A stretch of 11,316 nucleotides of DNA from Mailhella sp. Its GTDB lineage: Bacteria > Desulfobacterota > Desulfovibrionia > Desulfovibrionales > Desulfovibrionaceae. Shown piece after piece: positions 1 to 6,456 of the stretch. Position 1 is the first letter of the stretch, and the number at the start of each line of letters is the position of its first letter. Below the pieces are notes generated by a model, which was given only the letters and a program-made list of their open reading frames with translations, was not told where the DNA came from and ran no database searches. The stretch is from the NCBI GenBank assembly GCA_017411945.1, contig JAFQPD010000038.1:1-11316 (forward strand). The letters run 5' to 3'. Both the position numbers and the translations under genes were made by a program.

Positions 1-28
1 AAGGGGGACTTTTCCAAAAGTCCCCCTT
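1..28 (-). terminator. Terminator hairpin after the EamA exporter gene
   Basis: A perfect inverted repeat begins at the window edge: AAGGGGGACTTTT, a 2-base centre, then its exact complement, giving a 13-bp stem (the loop would in practice be 4 bases or more). It lies 27 bases past the stop codon of the minus-strand exporter gene, where an intrinsic terminator is expected. The A/T ends of the stem supply part of a U-tract in either direction. The rest of the minus-strand tail falls outside the window, so the tail cannot be judged and the hairpin may serve a neighbouring gene too. Confidence 0.75.
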
Positions 29-54
29 CCCCCTCGCCAATCTCAAAATCTATC

Positions 55-933
55 CTATTCCGCCTTCTTCTCGGGCCAGACCACGAGCAGGAGGGTACTG
101 GCGATGATGAGGGCTATGCCGGTGAAGGAGGTGGGGGTGACGGCTTCGCCGAGGATGAGTATGCCGAGCAGGGCTGCGCCTACGGGTTCAGCGAGGCTCA
201 GGGTGGCGGCGGTGGCGGAGCTGACCATTTTGAGGCCGACGATGGTGAAGAAGTAGGCCATGGCGGTGGTCACCACGCCGAGGTGCAGGGTGGCGAGCAC
301 TCCTCGCGGGGTGAGCATCCAGCTCAGGTCTTCGGTGAACATGCCGGGAAGCATGCATACGCCGCAGATGAGCAGGACCACGGTCATGGCGGTCTCGGCG
401 GGGAAGACCTTGAGGAGCGGCTTCGAGAAGGTGAGGGTGAAGCCGTAGCAGGCGCCGGCGGCAAGGGGGAAGAAAAGTGCGGCGGGGTTGAAGTCGCCGG
501 TTTTGCCCCAGTTCATGAGGATGAGGCCTGACACGCCGATGATGGTGGAGATATACCACTGCCGAGAGGGGATGACCTTGTAGAAGAGTGCTCCGAGTAT
601 GGCGGCGACTACGGGAGTGAAGCCCATGGCGGCGAGAGTGCCCATGGCCACGCCTGCCTGGAGCGTGCCCTTGAAGAAGCAGAGCTGATAGACGCCCACG
701 CCGAAGACAGTGAGGAAGAGGCATTTCAGATCCCAGCCTTTCAGGGTAGGCAGAGAGCCGCGCATTGCGCAGAGGGCCAGCAGGAGCAGGCCGCCGAAGA
801 GCATGCGGATGGTGCCGATGGCATAGGAGGAGGCTCCGTCATCCACGATAAGGGCCTGAGTGAAGCCGGTGGTGCTGAAGCACAGCGCACCAACGAGGAC
901 GAGCACGCCGCCCAGAAGGGAAGAGTTCTTCAT
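55..933 (-). CDS. EamA-family (drug/metabolite transporter) inner-membrane exporter
   Basis: This 292-residue integral membrane protein of the DMT superfamily has two tandem EamA units, roughly residues 8-140 and 150-286. Most of the chain is hydrophobic and fits the usual ten membrane segments. The second repeat carries the family-typical stretch SLAEPVGAALLGILILGE near residue 245. Members export or import small metabolites such as amino acids, sugars or nucleosides by a proton- or solute-coupled mechanism; the substrate cannot be read from sequence. The ATG at 933 is preceded by AAGGAAA (941-947) with a 7-base gap, which fixes the start. The gene begins 33 bases after the helicase stop codon on the same strand, so the two are probably co-transcribed, though no functional link is evident. 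A hairpin at 1-28 ends the unit. Confidence 0.88.
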   Translation of the reverse strand: MKNSSLLGGVLVLVGALCFSTTGFTQALIVDDGASSYAIGTIRMLFGGLLLLALCAMRGSLPTLKGWDLKCLFLTVFGVGVYQLCFFKGTLQAGVAMGTLAAMGFTPVVAAILGALFYKVIPSRQWYISTIIGVSGLILMNWGKTGDFNPAALFFPLAAGACYGFTLTFSKPLLKVFPAETAMTVVLLICGVCMLPGMFTEDLSWMLTPRGVLATLHLGVVTTAMAYFFTIVGLKMVSSATAATLSLAEPVGAALLGILILGEAVTPTSFTGIALIIASTLLLVVWPEKKAE

Positions 934-966
934 GGAAGTATTTCCTTATGATGATGGAAAGAAGAG

Positions 967-3900
967 CTAGAACAGGCTGAGCTGGCTGGCGGTCTTCTTG
1001 GTGTGTCTGGTCAGTTTCACTTCTCGGAAGTGGTTCAGCGGCAGGAGCGGCGAGGGCTTGAGCTCCAGCGTTTTGCCGAAAAGGGTGCGCTTTGCCGCCG
1101 AGGAGAGGAAGACGGCTTCGGAAGCGCGCGTGATGCCTACGTAGAGCAAGCGTTCTTCTTCGTCAACCGAGGGAGGGGAGAAATCGCCTCCCAACTTGCC
1201 AAGGAGGGCGTCCACGCCCCGGAAGGGCAGAAGGCCGTCCTCCGCGCCGGGAATGAATACAGCCTTGAATTCCAACCCCTTGGAAGCGTGCATGGTCATG
1301 AGCTGAACATGTTCGGCCTGCCCCTGCACCATGTCTATCTCGCGGCGGAAAGCCACGAATCCCAGAAGGCCGGGCCAGCCTCCATGCTCTTTCCACGCAT
1401 GGCAGAGGCGGCGGAAGGCCGTGGATTCGCCGAAGAGCGGGTCGAAAACATCGGGGGCATGGGCAAGTACGGCTTCCGGGCCCTGCGCCCAGATGTCGGA
1501 AGGAACATCGTTCAGAGGTCCGCGTTCGGCAGGAGCGGCCTGAGGTGAGGAGGCCATGGCCGCCAGCAGAGGGAAGCGGGCGGCGTCGAGGAAGGCGGCT
1601 TCCTTTTCGTCGTGCTCCTTTTTCTGCAGGAAGCGGGCGGCGGCCTGCAGCATGAGGTCGGCGCGCTCGTCAGCCCAGAAGGCTTCAGCTTCAGGGGCGG
1701 CGCAGGGTATGCCTCGGCGTTCCAGAGCGGCACGGATGGGCGGGATAAGAGCCTTGAGGCGGCAGAGCACGGCGATCTCGCCGGGACTGCAGGAGCCTGC
1801 TTCGAGGTGGCAGTTGGCCAGAGTTTCGTGCAGGTCGGCCTGCTGATGGGATGTGCCGCCGATGAGATAGGCTATGCGGTCGGCTATCCATGCCGCCTCG
1901 CGTTCTGCACTGGGAGCGTCCATCCACTGGAGCGTGGCGGAAAAGCCGGTCACGGAGGTGAGCTGTCCGCACGCGCCGCGCCCGGCAAGGGCGTCGTGTC
2001 CGGCTTCAAGGATAGCAGAGGCCGAACGATGGCTCTCGGTGAGGCTGAGCACGGAAAGTTCGGACCAGCGGGAGCGCAGGGCGTCCTCGATGCCGGGATC
2101 CGCACCTCGGAAGCCGTAGATGGACTGGTCCGGGTCGCCGATGCCGAAGAAGCCGGAGCCGTCTGCCGGGGCGAGAGCTTCTACAAGCATTTTCTGGAGC
2201 GGGGAAAGGTCCTGCACTTCGTCTACGAGCAGGTGTTCCCACGGCTTGGCCGCGCCGTAGTTGCGGCTTTTCAGCTCTGCCAGCCACGTTTCGGGCAGGT
2301 CGGTGTAGTCGGCGAGGCCGCGTTCCTTTTTCCAGCGGCGGAAATTTTCGAGGAGAGGGGAAAGTTCGTCAGGAACATTCAGAGTTTCGCGGCCCAGCTC
2401 TGCGAGAGCGTAGAGACGCGAGGCTTCCTTCTTGTCCAGCTCGGGGTTGGCGGCGGCGAATGCCTTGCGTGCGCCTTCTTCCGAGAGCACCACGGGCTGT
2501 TCGCCGGGCCAGCGTTTGAGCGCGAGGGCGTGCAGGGTGTCGACTTCAGGCAGGGCGGGGGAGTCCGTCCCGTCTGCGGAGAGGGCGGCGGAGAGCCGCT
2601 GGCGCATCTCTTCGGCGGCGCGGCGGGTGAAGGTGACGGCCACGATGCTGGAGGCGGGCACACCGCTTTTCAGCAGGCGTACGAGACGCCCCACGAGAGT
2701 GCGCGTCTTGCCTGCGCCCGGGCCGGCCAGTACCAGCACAGGGCCGGGACCTGCCTCAAGGGCGGCGCGCTGTGCCGGGCTGAAGGAATCAGGCGAAAAA
2801 GAGGGAGCTTTCTGCGCGGCAGTGTTATTCAGCTTTTCTGCGCCCCCGGCGGACGATGACGTTTTTTTTTGAGCAGTGGCTTCAGGGGAAGCGCAGAAGC
2901 CGCAGTCGGCGTCGGCCTTCACGGGCTTGCGACGAGCGGCAGGCACTTTCGTCAGCAGGGAAGGCGTGTTCTCGGCTTCTCCGAAAAGGCGGATGGTGCC
3001 GTATTCGCCGTCGTAGCCGCCCTGGCGGATGACCTGCCCGGCGCGCATGCGGCGCACGGCTTCACCGAGCTCTGGCCACACGCGGCCGAGTTCGGTATGG
3101 GGCACGGATTGCAGTATGCCCATCTCCGAGCCGAATTTTCCGAGCAGGTCGGCGTACTTTTCCTGTACTTTCTTGGACTTCGGGCCGCAGTGCAGGAGTT
3201 CGCCCACGATCTCCGGCAGAGGGATGAGCGAAGAGAAGTCTTTGCCCGGTTCGGGGGCTTCGGTGCGGTCGGCAAGGGCGAGCACGCGGTGCAGGACGCC
3301 CACGGTGAGCGGCTTGCCGCAGACGGGGCAGATGTCGCCGAGCTTCATGCATTCGGCTGGTTCGAGCATCACGCCGCAGGCGCGGTGCCCGTCGAGGTGG
3401 TACTTGCCTTCCTCAGGGAAAAATTCCAGTGTTCCCGCATAGCTGGTTTCGCCAGGCTTTTTGTGCAGGGCGTCGAAGATGCCGTCGTAGGTGGCCGCGC
3501 CTTCGAAGAGCGTGGCTTCGCGGGCGAGGTTCTCGCCGGAATGGGCGTCGGAGCTGGAGACCATGAGCAGATGGTCGAGGTGGCTCCAGCATCGGTTCAT
3601 GTCCGGGTCGGAGGAAAGGCCGGTCTCGGCGGCGAAGATATGCGGAGTGAGGTCTTCGAAGCATTCGTCGAGGCTGTCGAAGCCGGACTTCGAGCCGAAG
3701 AGGGCGAACCACGGCGTCCAGATATGGGCGGGGATCATGTAGGCGCGGGGTATCTCCAGCACCATGGCGAGCAGGTCCTTCACGTCGAGGCCGAGTATGG
3801 GGCGGCCGTCGGACTTCAGGTTGCCTATGGCGTCGAGCTTGGCGCAGAGGCGGTCTGCCGCGTCGAGGTCGGGCACATAGACGAGGCTGTGCACCTTGCG

Positions 3901-4224
3901 CACCTTGCCGTTCTTCTTGTAGATAGAGCTTATCTCGGCTTCCAGCATGAACTGCGGGGCCTTGAACTCCATGCCGGCAAGCTGGGGTATCTCGCGGGAG
4001 AATTCTTCGCGGGAAAGAGGCTTTTTGAGGCGGTAGAGGCCGGAGTTCTCGTCCAGTTCGAGGCCGTCGCGCAGTTCCTGACGCCATACCGGGTGCGTGA
4101 AGTCGCCGGTGGCGAGCACGTCTATGCCCTTGGCTCCCGCCCATGCCGCGAGGTTCGGTATGGTGAGGGCTTTGCTGGTGGCGCGGGAGAAGCGGGAGTG
4201 TATGTGCAGGTCGGCTCGGAACAT
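967..4224 (-). CDS. PHP–zinc-ribbon–UvrD-type DNA helicase fusion protein
   Basis: This 1085-residue protein joins two enzymes. Residues 1-235 form a PHP phosphoesterase domain (COG1379-like) with apparently complete metal ligands: H7 and H9 in DLHIHS, D41, H44, E95/E97, H167, E200, and D226/H228 in SSDAH. A zinc-ribbon-like set follows (C283, C292, C299, C302). A Ser/Ala/Lys-rich linker (about 430-480, with C441-x2-C444) leads to a superfamily 1 helicase: Q485; Walker A GPGAGKT 501-507; DEVQD 668-672; GDPDQSIYGFRGA 696-708; TESHRS 729-734; TMHASKGLEF 977-986; and YVGITRA 1028-1034 with the arginine finger. It should be a 3'-to-5' ATP-driven DNA translocase, and the PHP part may cleave phosphodiester or phosphomonoester bonds. 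The C-terminus QLSLF matches the beta-clamp binding motif. There is no clear Shine-Dalgarno, but the start fits because MFRADLHIHS is the natural PHP beginning. Its role in repair or replication is inferred. Confidence 0.9.
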   Translation of the reverse strand: MFRADLHIHSRFSRATSKALTIPNLAAWAGAKGIDVLATGDFTHPVWRQELRDGLELDENSGLYRLKKPLSREEFSREIPQLAGMEFKAPQFMLEAEISSIYKKNGKVRKVHSLVYVPDLDAADRLCAKLDAIGNLKSDGRPILGLDVKDLLAMVLEIPRAYMIPAHIWTPWFALFGSKSGFDSLDECFEDLTPHIFAAETGLSSDPDMNRCWSHLDHLLMVSSSDAHSGENLAREATLFEGAATYDGIFDALHKKPGETSYAGTLEFFPEEGKYHLDGHRACGVMLEPAECMKLGDICPVCGKPLTVGVLHRVLALADRTEAPEPGKDFSSLIPLPEIVGELLHCGPKSKKVQEKYADLLGKFGSEMGILQSVPHTELGRVWPELGEAVRRMRAGQVIRQGGYDGEYGTIRLFGEAENTPSLLTKVPAARRKPVKADADCGFCASPEATAQKKTSSSAGGAEKLNNTAAQKAPSFSPDSFSPAQRAALEAGPGPVLVLAGPGAGKTRTLVGRLVRLLKSGVPASSIVAVTFTRRAAEEMRQRLSAALSADGTDSPALPEVDTLHALALKRWPGEQPVVLSEEGARKAFAAANPELDKKEASRLYALAELGRETLNVPDELSPLLENFRRWKKERGLADYTDLPETWLAELKSRNYGAAKPWEHLLVDEVQDLSPLQKMLVEALAPADGSGFFGIGDPDQSIYGFRGADPGIEDALRSRWSELSVLSLTESHRSASAILEAGHDALAGRGACGQLTSVTGFSATLQWMDAPSAEREAAWIADRIAYLIGGTSHQQADLHETLANCHLEAGSCSPGEIAVLCRLKALIPPIRAALERRGIPCAAPEAEAFWADERADLMLQAAARFLQKKEHDEKEAAFLDAARFPLLAAMASSPQAAPAERGPLNDVPSDIWAQGPEAVLAHAPDVFDPLFGESTAFRRLCHAWKEHGGWPGLLGFVAFRREIDMVQGQAEHVQLMTMHASKGLEFKAVFIPGAEDGLLPFRGVDALLGKLGGDFSPPSVDEEERLLYVGITRASEAVFLSSAAKRTLFGKTLELKPSPLLPLNHFREVKLTRHTKKTASQLSLF
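2862..2870 (-). repeat. Run of nine A in the coding strand between PHP and helicase modules
   Basis: The plus strand has nine T, so the mRNA reads CAA AAA AAA ACG (residues 452-455, Q-K-K-T) in the linker of the PHP–UvrD gene. A slip of one base either way reaches a stop quickly: TAA at 2825-2827 after residue 466 with one extra A, or TGA at 2829-2831 after residue 464 with one fewer. An inverted repeat, GCTTC-AGGG-GAAGC on the plus strand (2879-2892), lies just upstream in the transcript, and a small CGCC-GGG-GGCG hairpin lies just downstream. The run is directly visible; slippage at it is a hypothesis. Confidence 0.6.
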
Positions 4225-4266
4225 GGGAAACTCGCGGGCTGGGATTGGGGCTGGACGGCCCTTCCC

Positions 4267-4295
4267 GTTATAGCCGGAACAGGTTTCCAGCGCAA
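4267..4295 (-). promoter_or_regulatory. Putative sigma-70 promoter for the PHP–helicase gene
   Basis: On the minus strand, TTGCGC (4290-4295) stands 17 bases before TATAAC (4267-4272), a five-of-six match to the -10 consensus. Transcription would start near 4260, about 36 bases before the ATG. The same A/T core read on the plus strand gives TATAGC (4269-4274), 18 bases after TTGGGG (4245-4250), a weaker possible promoter for the methyltransferase gene. The two divergent promoters would then overlap. This is pattern matching only. Confidence 0.4.
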
Positions 4296-4310
4296 TGCGG
4301 CCCGAAGGCC

Positions 4311-4315
4311 GGAGG
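4311..4315 (+). promoter_or_regulatory. Ribosome binding site that fixes the methyltransferase start
   Basis: GGAGG lies 8 bases before the ATG at 4324. It decides the start, because the reading frame stays open for 485 further codons upstream, antisense to the helicase gene. A small hairpin (CGGCC-CGAA-GGCCG, 4298-4311) touches the first base of the site and might modulate its access. Confidence 0.7.
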
Positions 4316-4323
4316 CAGTAAAA

Positions 4324-5037
4324 ATGAAGGACTCGGCAGACATCAGAGCAGCCCGTGAGGCGTTCCCGGCCGGGCTCGAACAGCCCGAGGGGAGCTTCCG
4401 CTTCAGTGCGGACGCGCTCCTGCTGGCGCGTTTCACGGCGGAACAGGCTTTGCCGGAGCAGGCCGTGCTGGCGGAGCTTGGCACAGGCTGCGGCGTAGTG
4501 TCGCTGTCTGTTCTGCTGGAGAAGCCGGGCTGGAAAAGCGTCGGGCTGGAACGGGAAGCCGTGCTGGCGGAAGCTGCCGCGAGGAATGCCTCTTCGCTGG
4601 AGCTGGACGAAAATTTCACGCCGCTCTGCGGAGACGTGAACAGCCGGAACGACCTGCGCCGCATGCGCGAAGCTCTGGCCTTTGGCGAAAATCTTTCTGG
4701 CCCGCCCATGTTCGACGCCGTGGCAACGAATCCGCCGTGGCGCGTGGAGAGCGACGGGCGCGTGCCGCCCTCAGGTTTGCGCCGCCGTGCGCTTTTCGGC
4801 ACGGCTGAGACCTTTCGCGAATTTTTCATCGCCGCCGATGCCCTGCTGAAAAGCGGCGGCCTGCTTCTTGCAGTGTCTGGAGCTGACCGAACTGCCGACC
4901 TTCTGGCCGCCCTGCCGAAGCGACTGCACCCGGAAGTCCTGCGTTTTGTCTTCACGAAGGAAAACGCCCCTGCCGAGTTCGTCCTGCTCATGGCGAGGAA
5001 GAACGGCAGAGGGGCGTTGAAAATAGAAAAAGCCTGA
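4324..5037 (+). CDS. TrmN6/YfiC-like tRNA adenine-N6 methyltransferase (COG4123 type)
   Basis: This 237-residue class I SAM-dependent methyltransferase has an N-terminal stretch GSFRFSADALLLARF (residues 23-37), typical of the COG4123 family in which E. coli YfiC (TrmN6) methylates A37 of tRNA1(Val). The SAM-binding motif I is ELGTGCGVVS (51-60). The amino-methyltransferase motif IV reads NPPW (136-139), where family members commonly have NPPY; an aromatic residue is kept. The ATG at 4324 has GGAGG 8 bases upstream, and the length fits the family. The gene is divergent from the PHP–helicase gene (99 bases apart) and convergent with an RNA cytosine methyltransferase gene, with a shared terminator between. 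The tRNA target is inferred from family only; a related small-molecule or protein methylase cannot be excluded. Confidence 0.8.
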   Translation: MKDSADIRAAREAFPAGLEQPEGSFRFSADALLLARFTAEQALPEQAVLAELGTGCGVVSLSVLLEKPGWKSVGLEREAVLAEAAARNASSLELDENFTPLCGDVNSRNDLRRMREALAFGENLSGPPMFDAVATNPPWRVESDGRVPPSGLRRRALFGTAETFREFFIAADALLKSGGLLLAVSGADRTADLLAALPKRLHPEVLRFVFTKENAPAEFVLLMARKNGRGALKIEKA

Positions 5038-5045
5038 GTGCAAAG

Positions 5046-5079
5046 AAAAAGCCGCCGTTTTCCAGCGACGGCTTTTTTT
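5046..5079. terminator. Bidirectional intrinsic terminator between convergent genes
   Basis: AAAAAGCCG (5046-5054) pairs with CGGCTTTTT (5069-5077). After one mismatch there are two more inner pairs, then an 8-base loop. On the plus strand the stem runs into seven T (5073-5079); on the minus strand the other arm gives five T. It lies 8 bases after the plus-strand methyltransferase stop and one base from the end of the minus-strand methyltransferase gene, so it can end both. Confidence 0.9.
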
Positions 5080-5080
5080 C

Positions 5081-6340
5081 TTATCTTTCCGACCAGATGA
5101 GTCGTTTGTTCTTCACGTTCAGGCGGCCCAGCGGCAGGCCGTTCCAGCGGAGCAGGGCGGTGCGGGAGCCGGCGGGCACGGAGTCCGGCGCGGTGAGGCT
5201 CTGGCCCGTGAGCAGGCCTTCGATGATGCGCAGGCCTTCCGCGCCTTCGAGGTCGACGTGCGCCCCCGGGCCTTCGAGGCGGACGCGCGGGGAAAGGCGT
5301 ATATCGCCGTTCTTGCCCGTTTTGCCCATGTACAGGCCCTGCCAGTGCAGGGAATCCGGGAGCATGGCCAGCGCCTGCACCGGGAGCGCGTGGAGCGAGC
5401 CGCCGAACATGCCTATTTCGGCGTGGACTCGGCGAGGGTCTATGCCCTGTTCGCGGAGCTGGGCGTCGCTCACCACCTCGGCCTGCACAGGGTCTTCGGT
5501 GTAGGGAACGGGCTCTTCGGCCTTGCCGGGCTTGCGCAGGCGCGCCACGAAGAAGCCCTGCGTGTCGCCTATCTTGGGGTTCAGGCACCACACGCCTTCA
5601 CAGCCCTGCGGGGCCTGAAGGTCAAAGCCGGGCACGTCGTCCAGCGGCTCGAGGATGAGGCCGAGTTCTTCGCGGGCGAAGATGACCTGCTTCTCGTTCT
5701 CTTCCACGTCCGTAGTGCAGGTGGAGTAGACCACCACGCCGCCGGGGCGCAGGAGGCGGTTCGCTTCGCGCAGGAGCTCCCTCTGGAGCTTGATGAGCGG
5801 GCCGACCTTGTCGTCCTTCCAGATGTCCATGACCTTGGGGTTCTTCTCCACCGTGCCCCAGCCGGAGCAGGGAGGGTCGAGCTGTATCCAGTCCCACGAT
5901 TCGTCGGGCAGGGGGAGCTTTTCGCCGCTCTGGCAGCAGGTGACCACCTGCGTGAGCCCCATGACGTGCATGTTGCGGCGCAGGTTGGCAAGGCGCACCG
6001 GCGAAGGCTCGTTGCCCAGCACCATGCCCTTCGGCCCTACGAGCCATGCAAGCTGGCTGGTCTTGGAGCCGGGGCTGGAGCACATGTCGAGCACTGTCGC
6101 GCCCTTGGGCGGGTCGAGGGCGACGGGCGGGAGCATGGAGGCTCTGTCCTGTATGTAGATGAGGCCGAAAGATGCCGCCAGGGACGAGCCGAGCGGCCTG
6201 GGCCCGCTGATGAGGCGGCGGGCAGGCGAAAAAAACGGGTCGTCTTCGAATTCGAAGCCCTGAAGACGGAGCATTTCTTCGACGACGGGCATTTCTTCAG
6301 GAGAACAGGTGAAGCGGAATGAGCGGCGAGGTGTGTTCAT
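5081..6340 (-). CDS. RsmB/RsmF-type (NOL1/NOP2/Sun) RNA cytosine-C5 methyltransferase
   Basis: This 419-residue enzyme (counting from the ATG at 6340) transfers a methyl group from SAM to C5 of a cytosine in rRNA or tRNA. The SAM-binding loop is VLDMCSSPGSKTSQL (84-98). The two family cysteines are present: motif IV DPPCSGWGT with C158, and motif VI YSTCTTDVEENE with C208, the expected nucleophile. After the catalytic domain, residues about 310-419 contain LHWQGLYMGKTGKNG and a basic end (GRLNVKNKRLIW), resembling the C-terminal PUA-like region of RsmF/YebU. That region makes 16S rRNA m5C1407 a plausible target, but the exact base is not provable here. An in-frame GTG at 6349 could add three residues. 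The ATG is preferred because it gives MNTPRRS, with only a weak GGTG upstream. The gene is divergent from the FG-GAP gene. Confidence 0.88.
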   Translation of the reverse strand: MNTPRRSFRFTCSPEEMPVVEEMLRLQGFEFEDDPFFSPARRLISGPRPLGSSLAASFGLIYIQDRASMLPPVALDPPKGATVLDMCSSPGSKTSQLAWLVGPKGMVLGNEPSPVRLANLRRNMHVMGLTQVVTCCQSGEKLPLPDESWDWIQLDPPCSGWGTVEKNPKVMDIWKDDKVGPLIKLQRELLREANRLLRPGGVVVYSTCTTDVEENEKQVIFAREELGLILEPLDDVPGFDLQAPQGCEGVWCLNPKIGDTQGFFVARLRKPGKAEEPVPYTEDPVQAEVVSDAQLREQGIDPRRVHAEIGMFGGSLHALPVQALAMLPDSLHWQGLYMGKTGKNGDIRLSPRVRLEGPGAHVDLEGAEGLRIIEGLLTGQSLTAPDSVPAGSRTALLRWNGLPLGRLNVKNKRLIWSER

Positions 6341-6400
6341 AATCACCACGAATAGTTTTAGAATGAACGTTTCGTTGCAAAAAAGTGCGCGCCTGCGCTG

Positions 6401-6429
6401 TTGCCGTTTGGGGCGAGAACGTGTAGAGT
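6401..6429 (+). promoter_or_regulatory. Putative sigma-70 promoter for the FG-GAP/DUF1844 operon
   Basis: TTGCCG (6401-6406) and TAGAGT (6424-6429) are separated by exactly 17 bases, each matching four of six consensus positions. Transcription would start near 6436, leaving a leader of about 20 bases that holds AAGGAG (6445-6450), 6 bases before the ATG at 6457. No other good match lies in the 116-base gap with the divergent methyltransferase gene, whose own promoter I cannot place with confidence. Confidence 0.5.
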
Positions 6430-6456
6430 GGCTGGAAATCCTCGAAGGAGTTTTTT

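Noticed and set aside
1612..2859. A 415-codon plus-strand open frame inside the helicase gene.
   Set aside because: It is antisense to conserved helicase motifs, has low-complexity composition and no credible start region.
2869..4323. The methyltransferase reading frame stays open 485 codons upstream, giving an apparent 722-residue protein.
   Set aside because: That part is exactly antisense to the well-supported PHP–helicase gene and shows no recognisable domain. GGAGG before the ATG at 4324 and the family length place the real start there. Long antisense frames are expected at this GC content.
4122..5591. A 489-codon minus-strand open frame crossing parts of three genes.
   Set aside because: It passes through the shared terminator and lies antisense or out of frame to three supported genes. 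Its arginine/proline/alanine-rich content is typical of shadow frames.
6341..6349. Upstream GTG starts for the RNA cytosine methyltransferase.
   Set aside because: They would add only two or three residues and have no clear ribosome binding site; ATG at 6340 is the simpler choice, though this is not certain.
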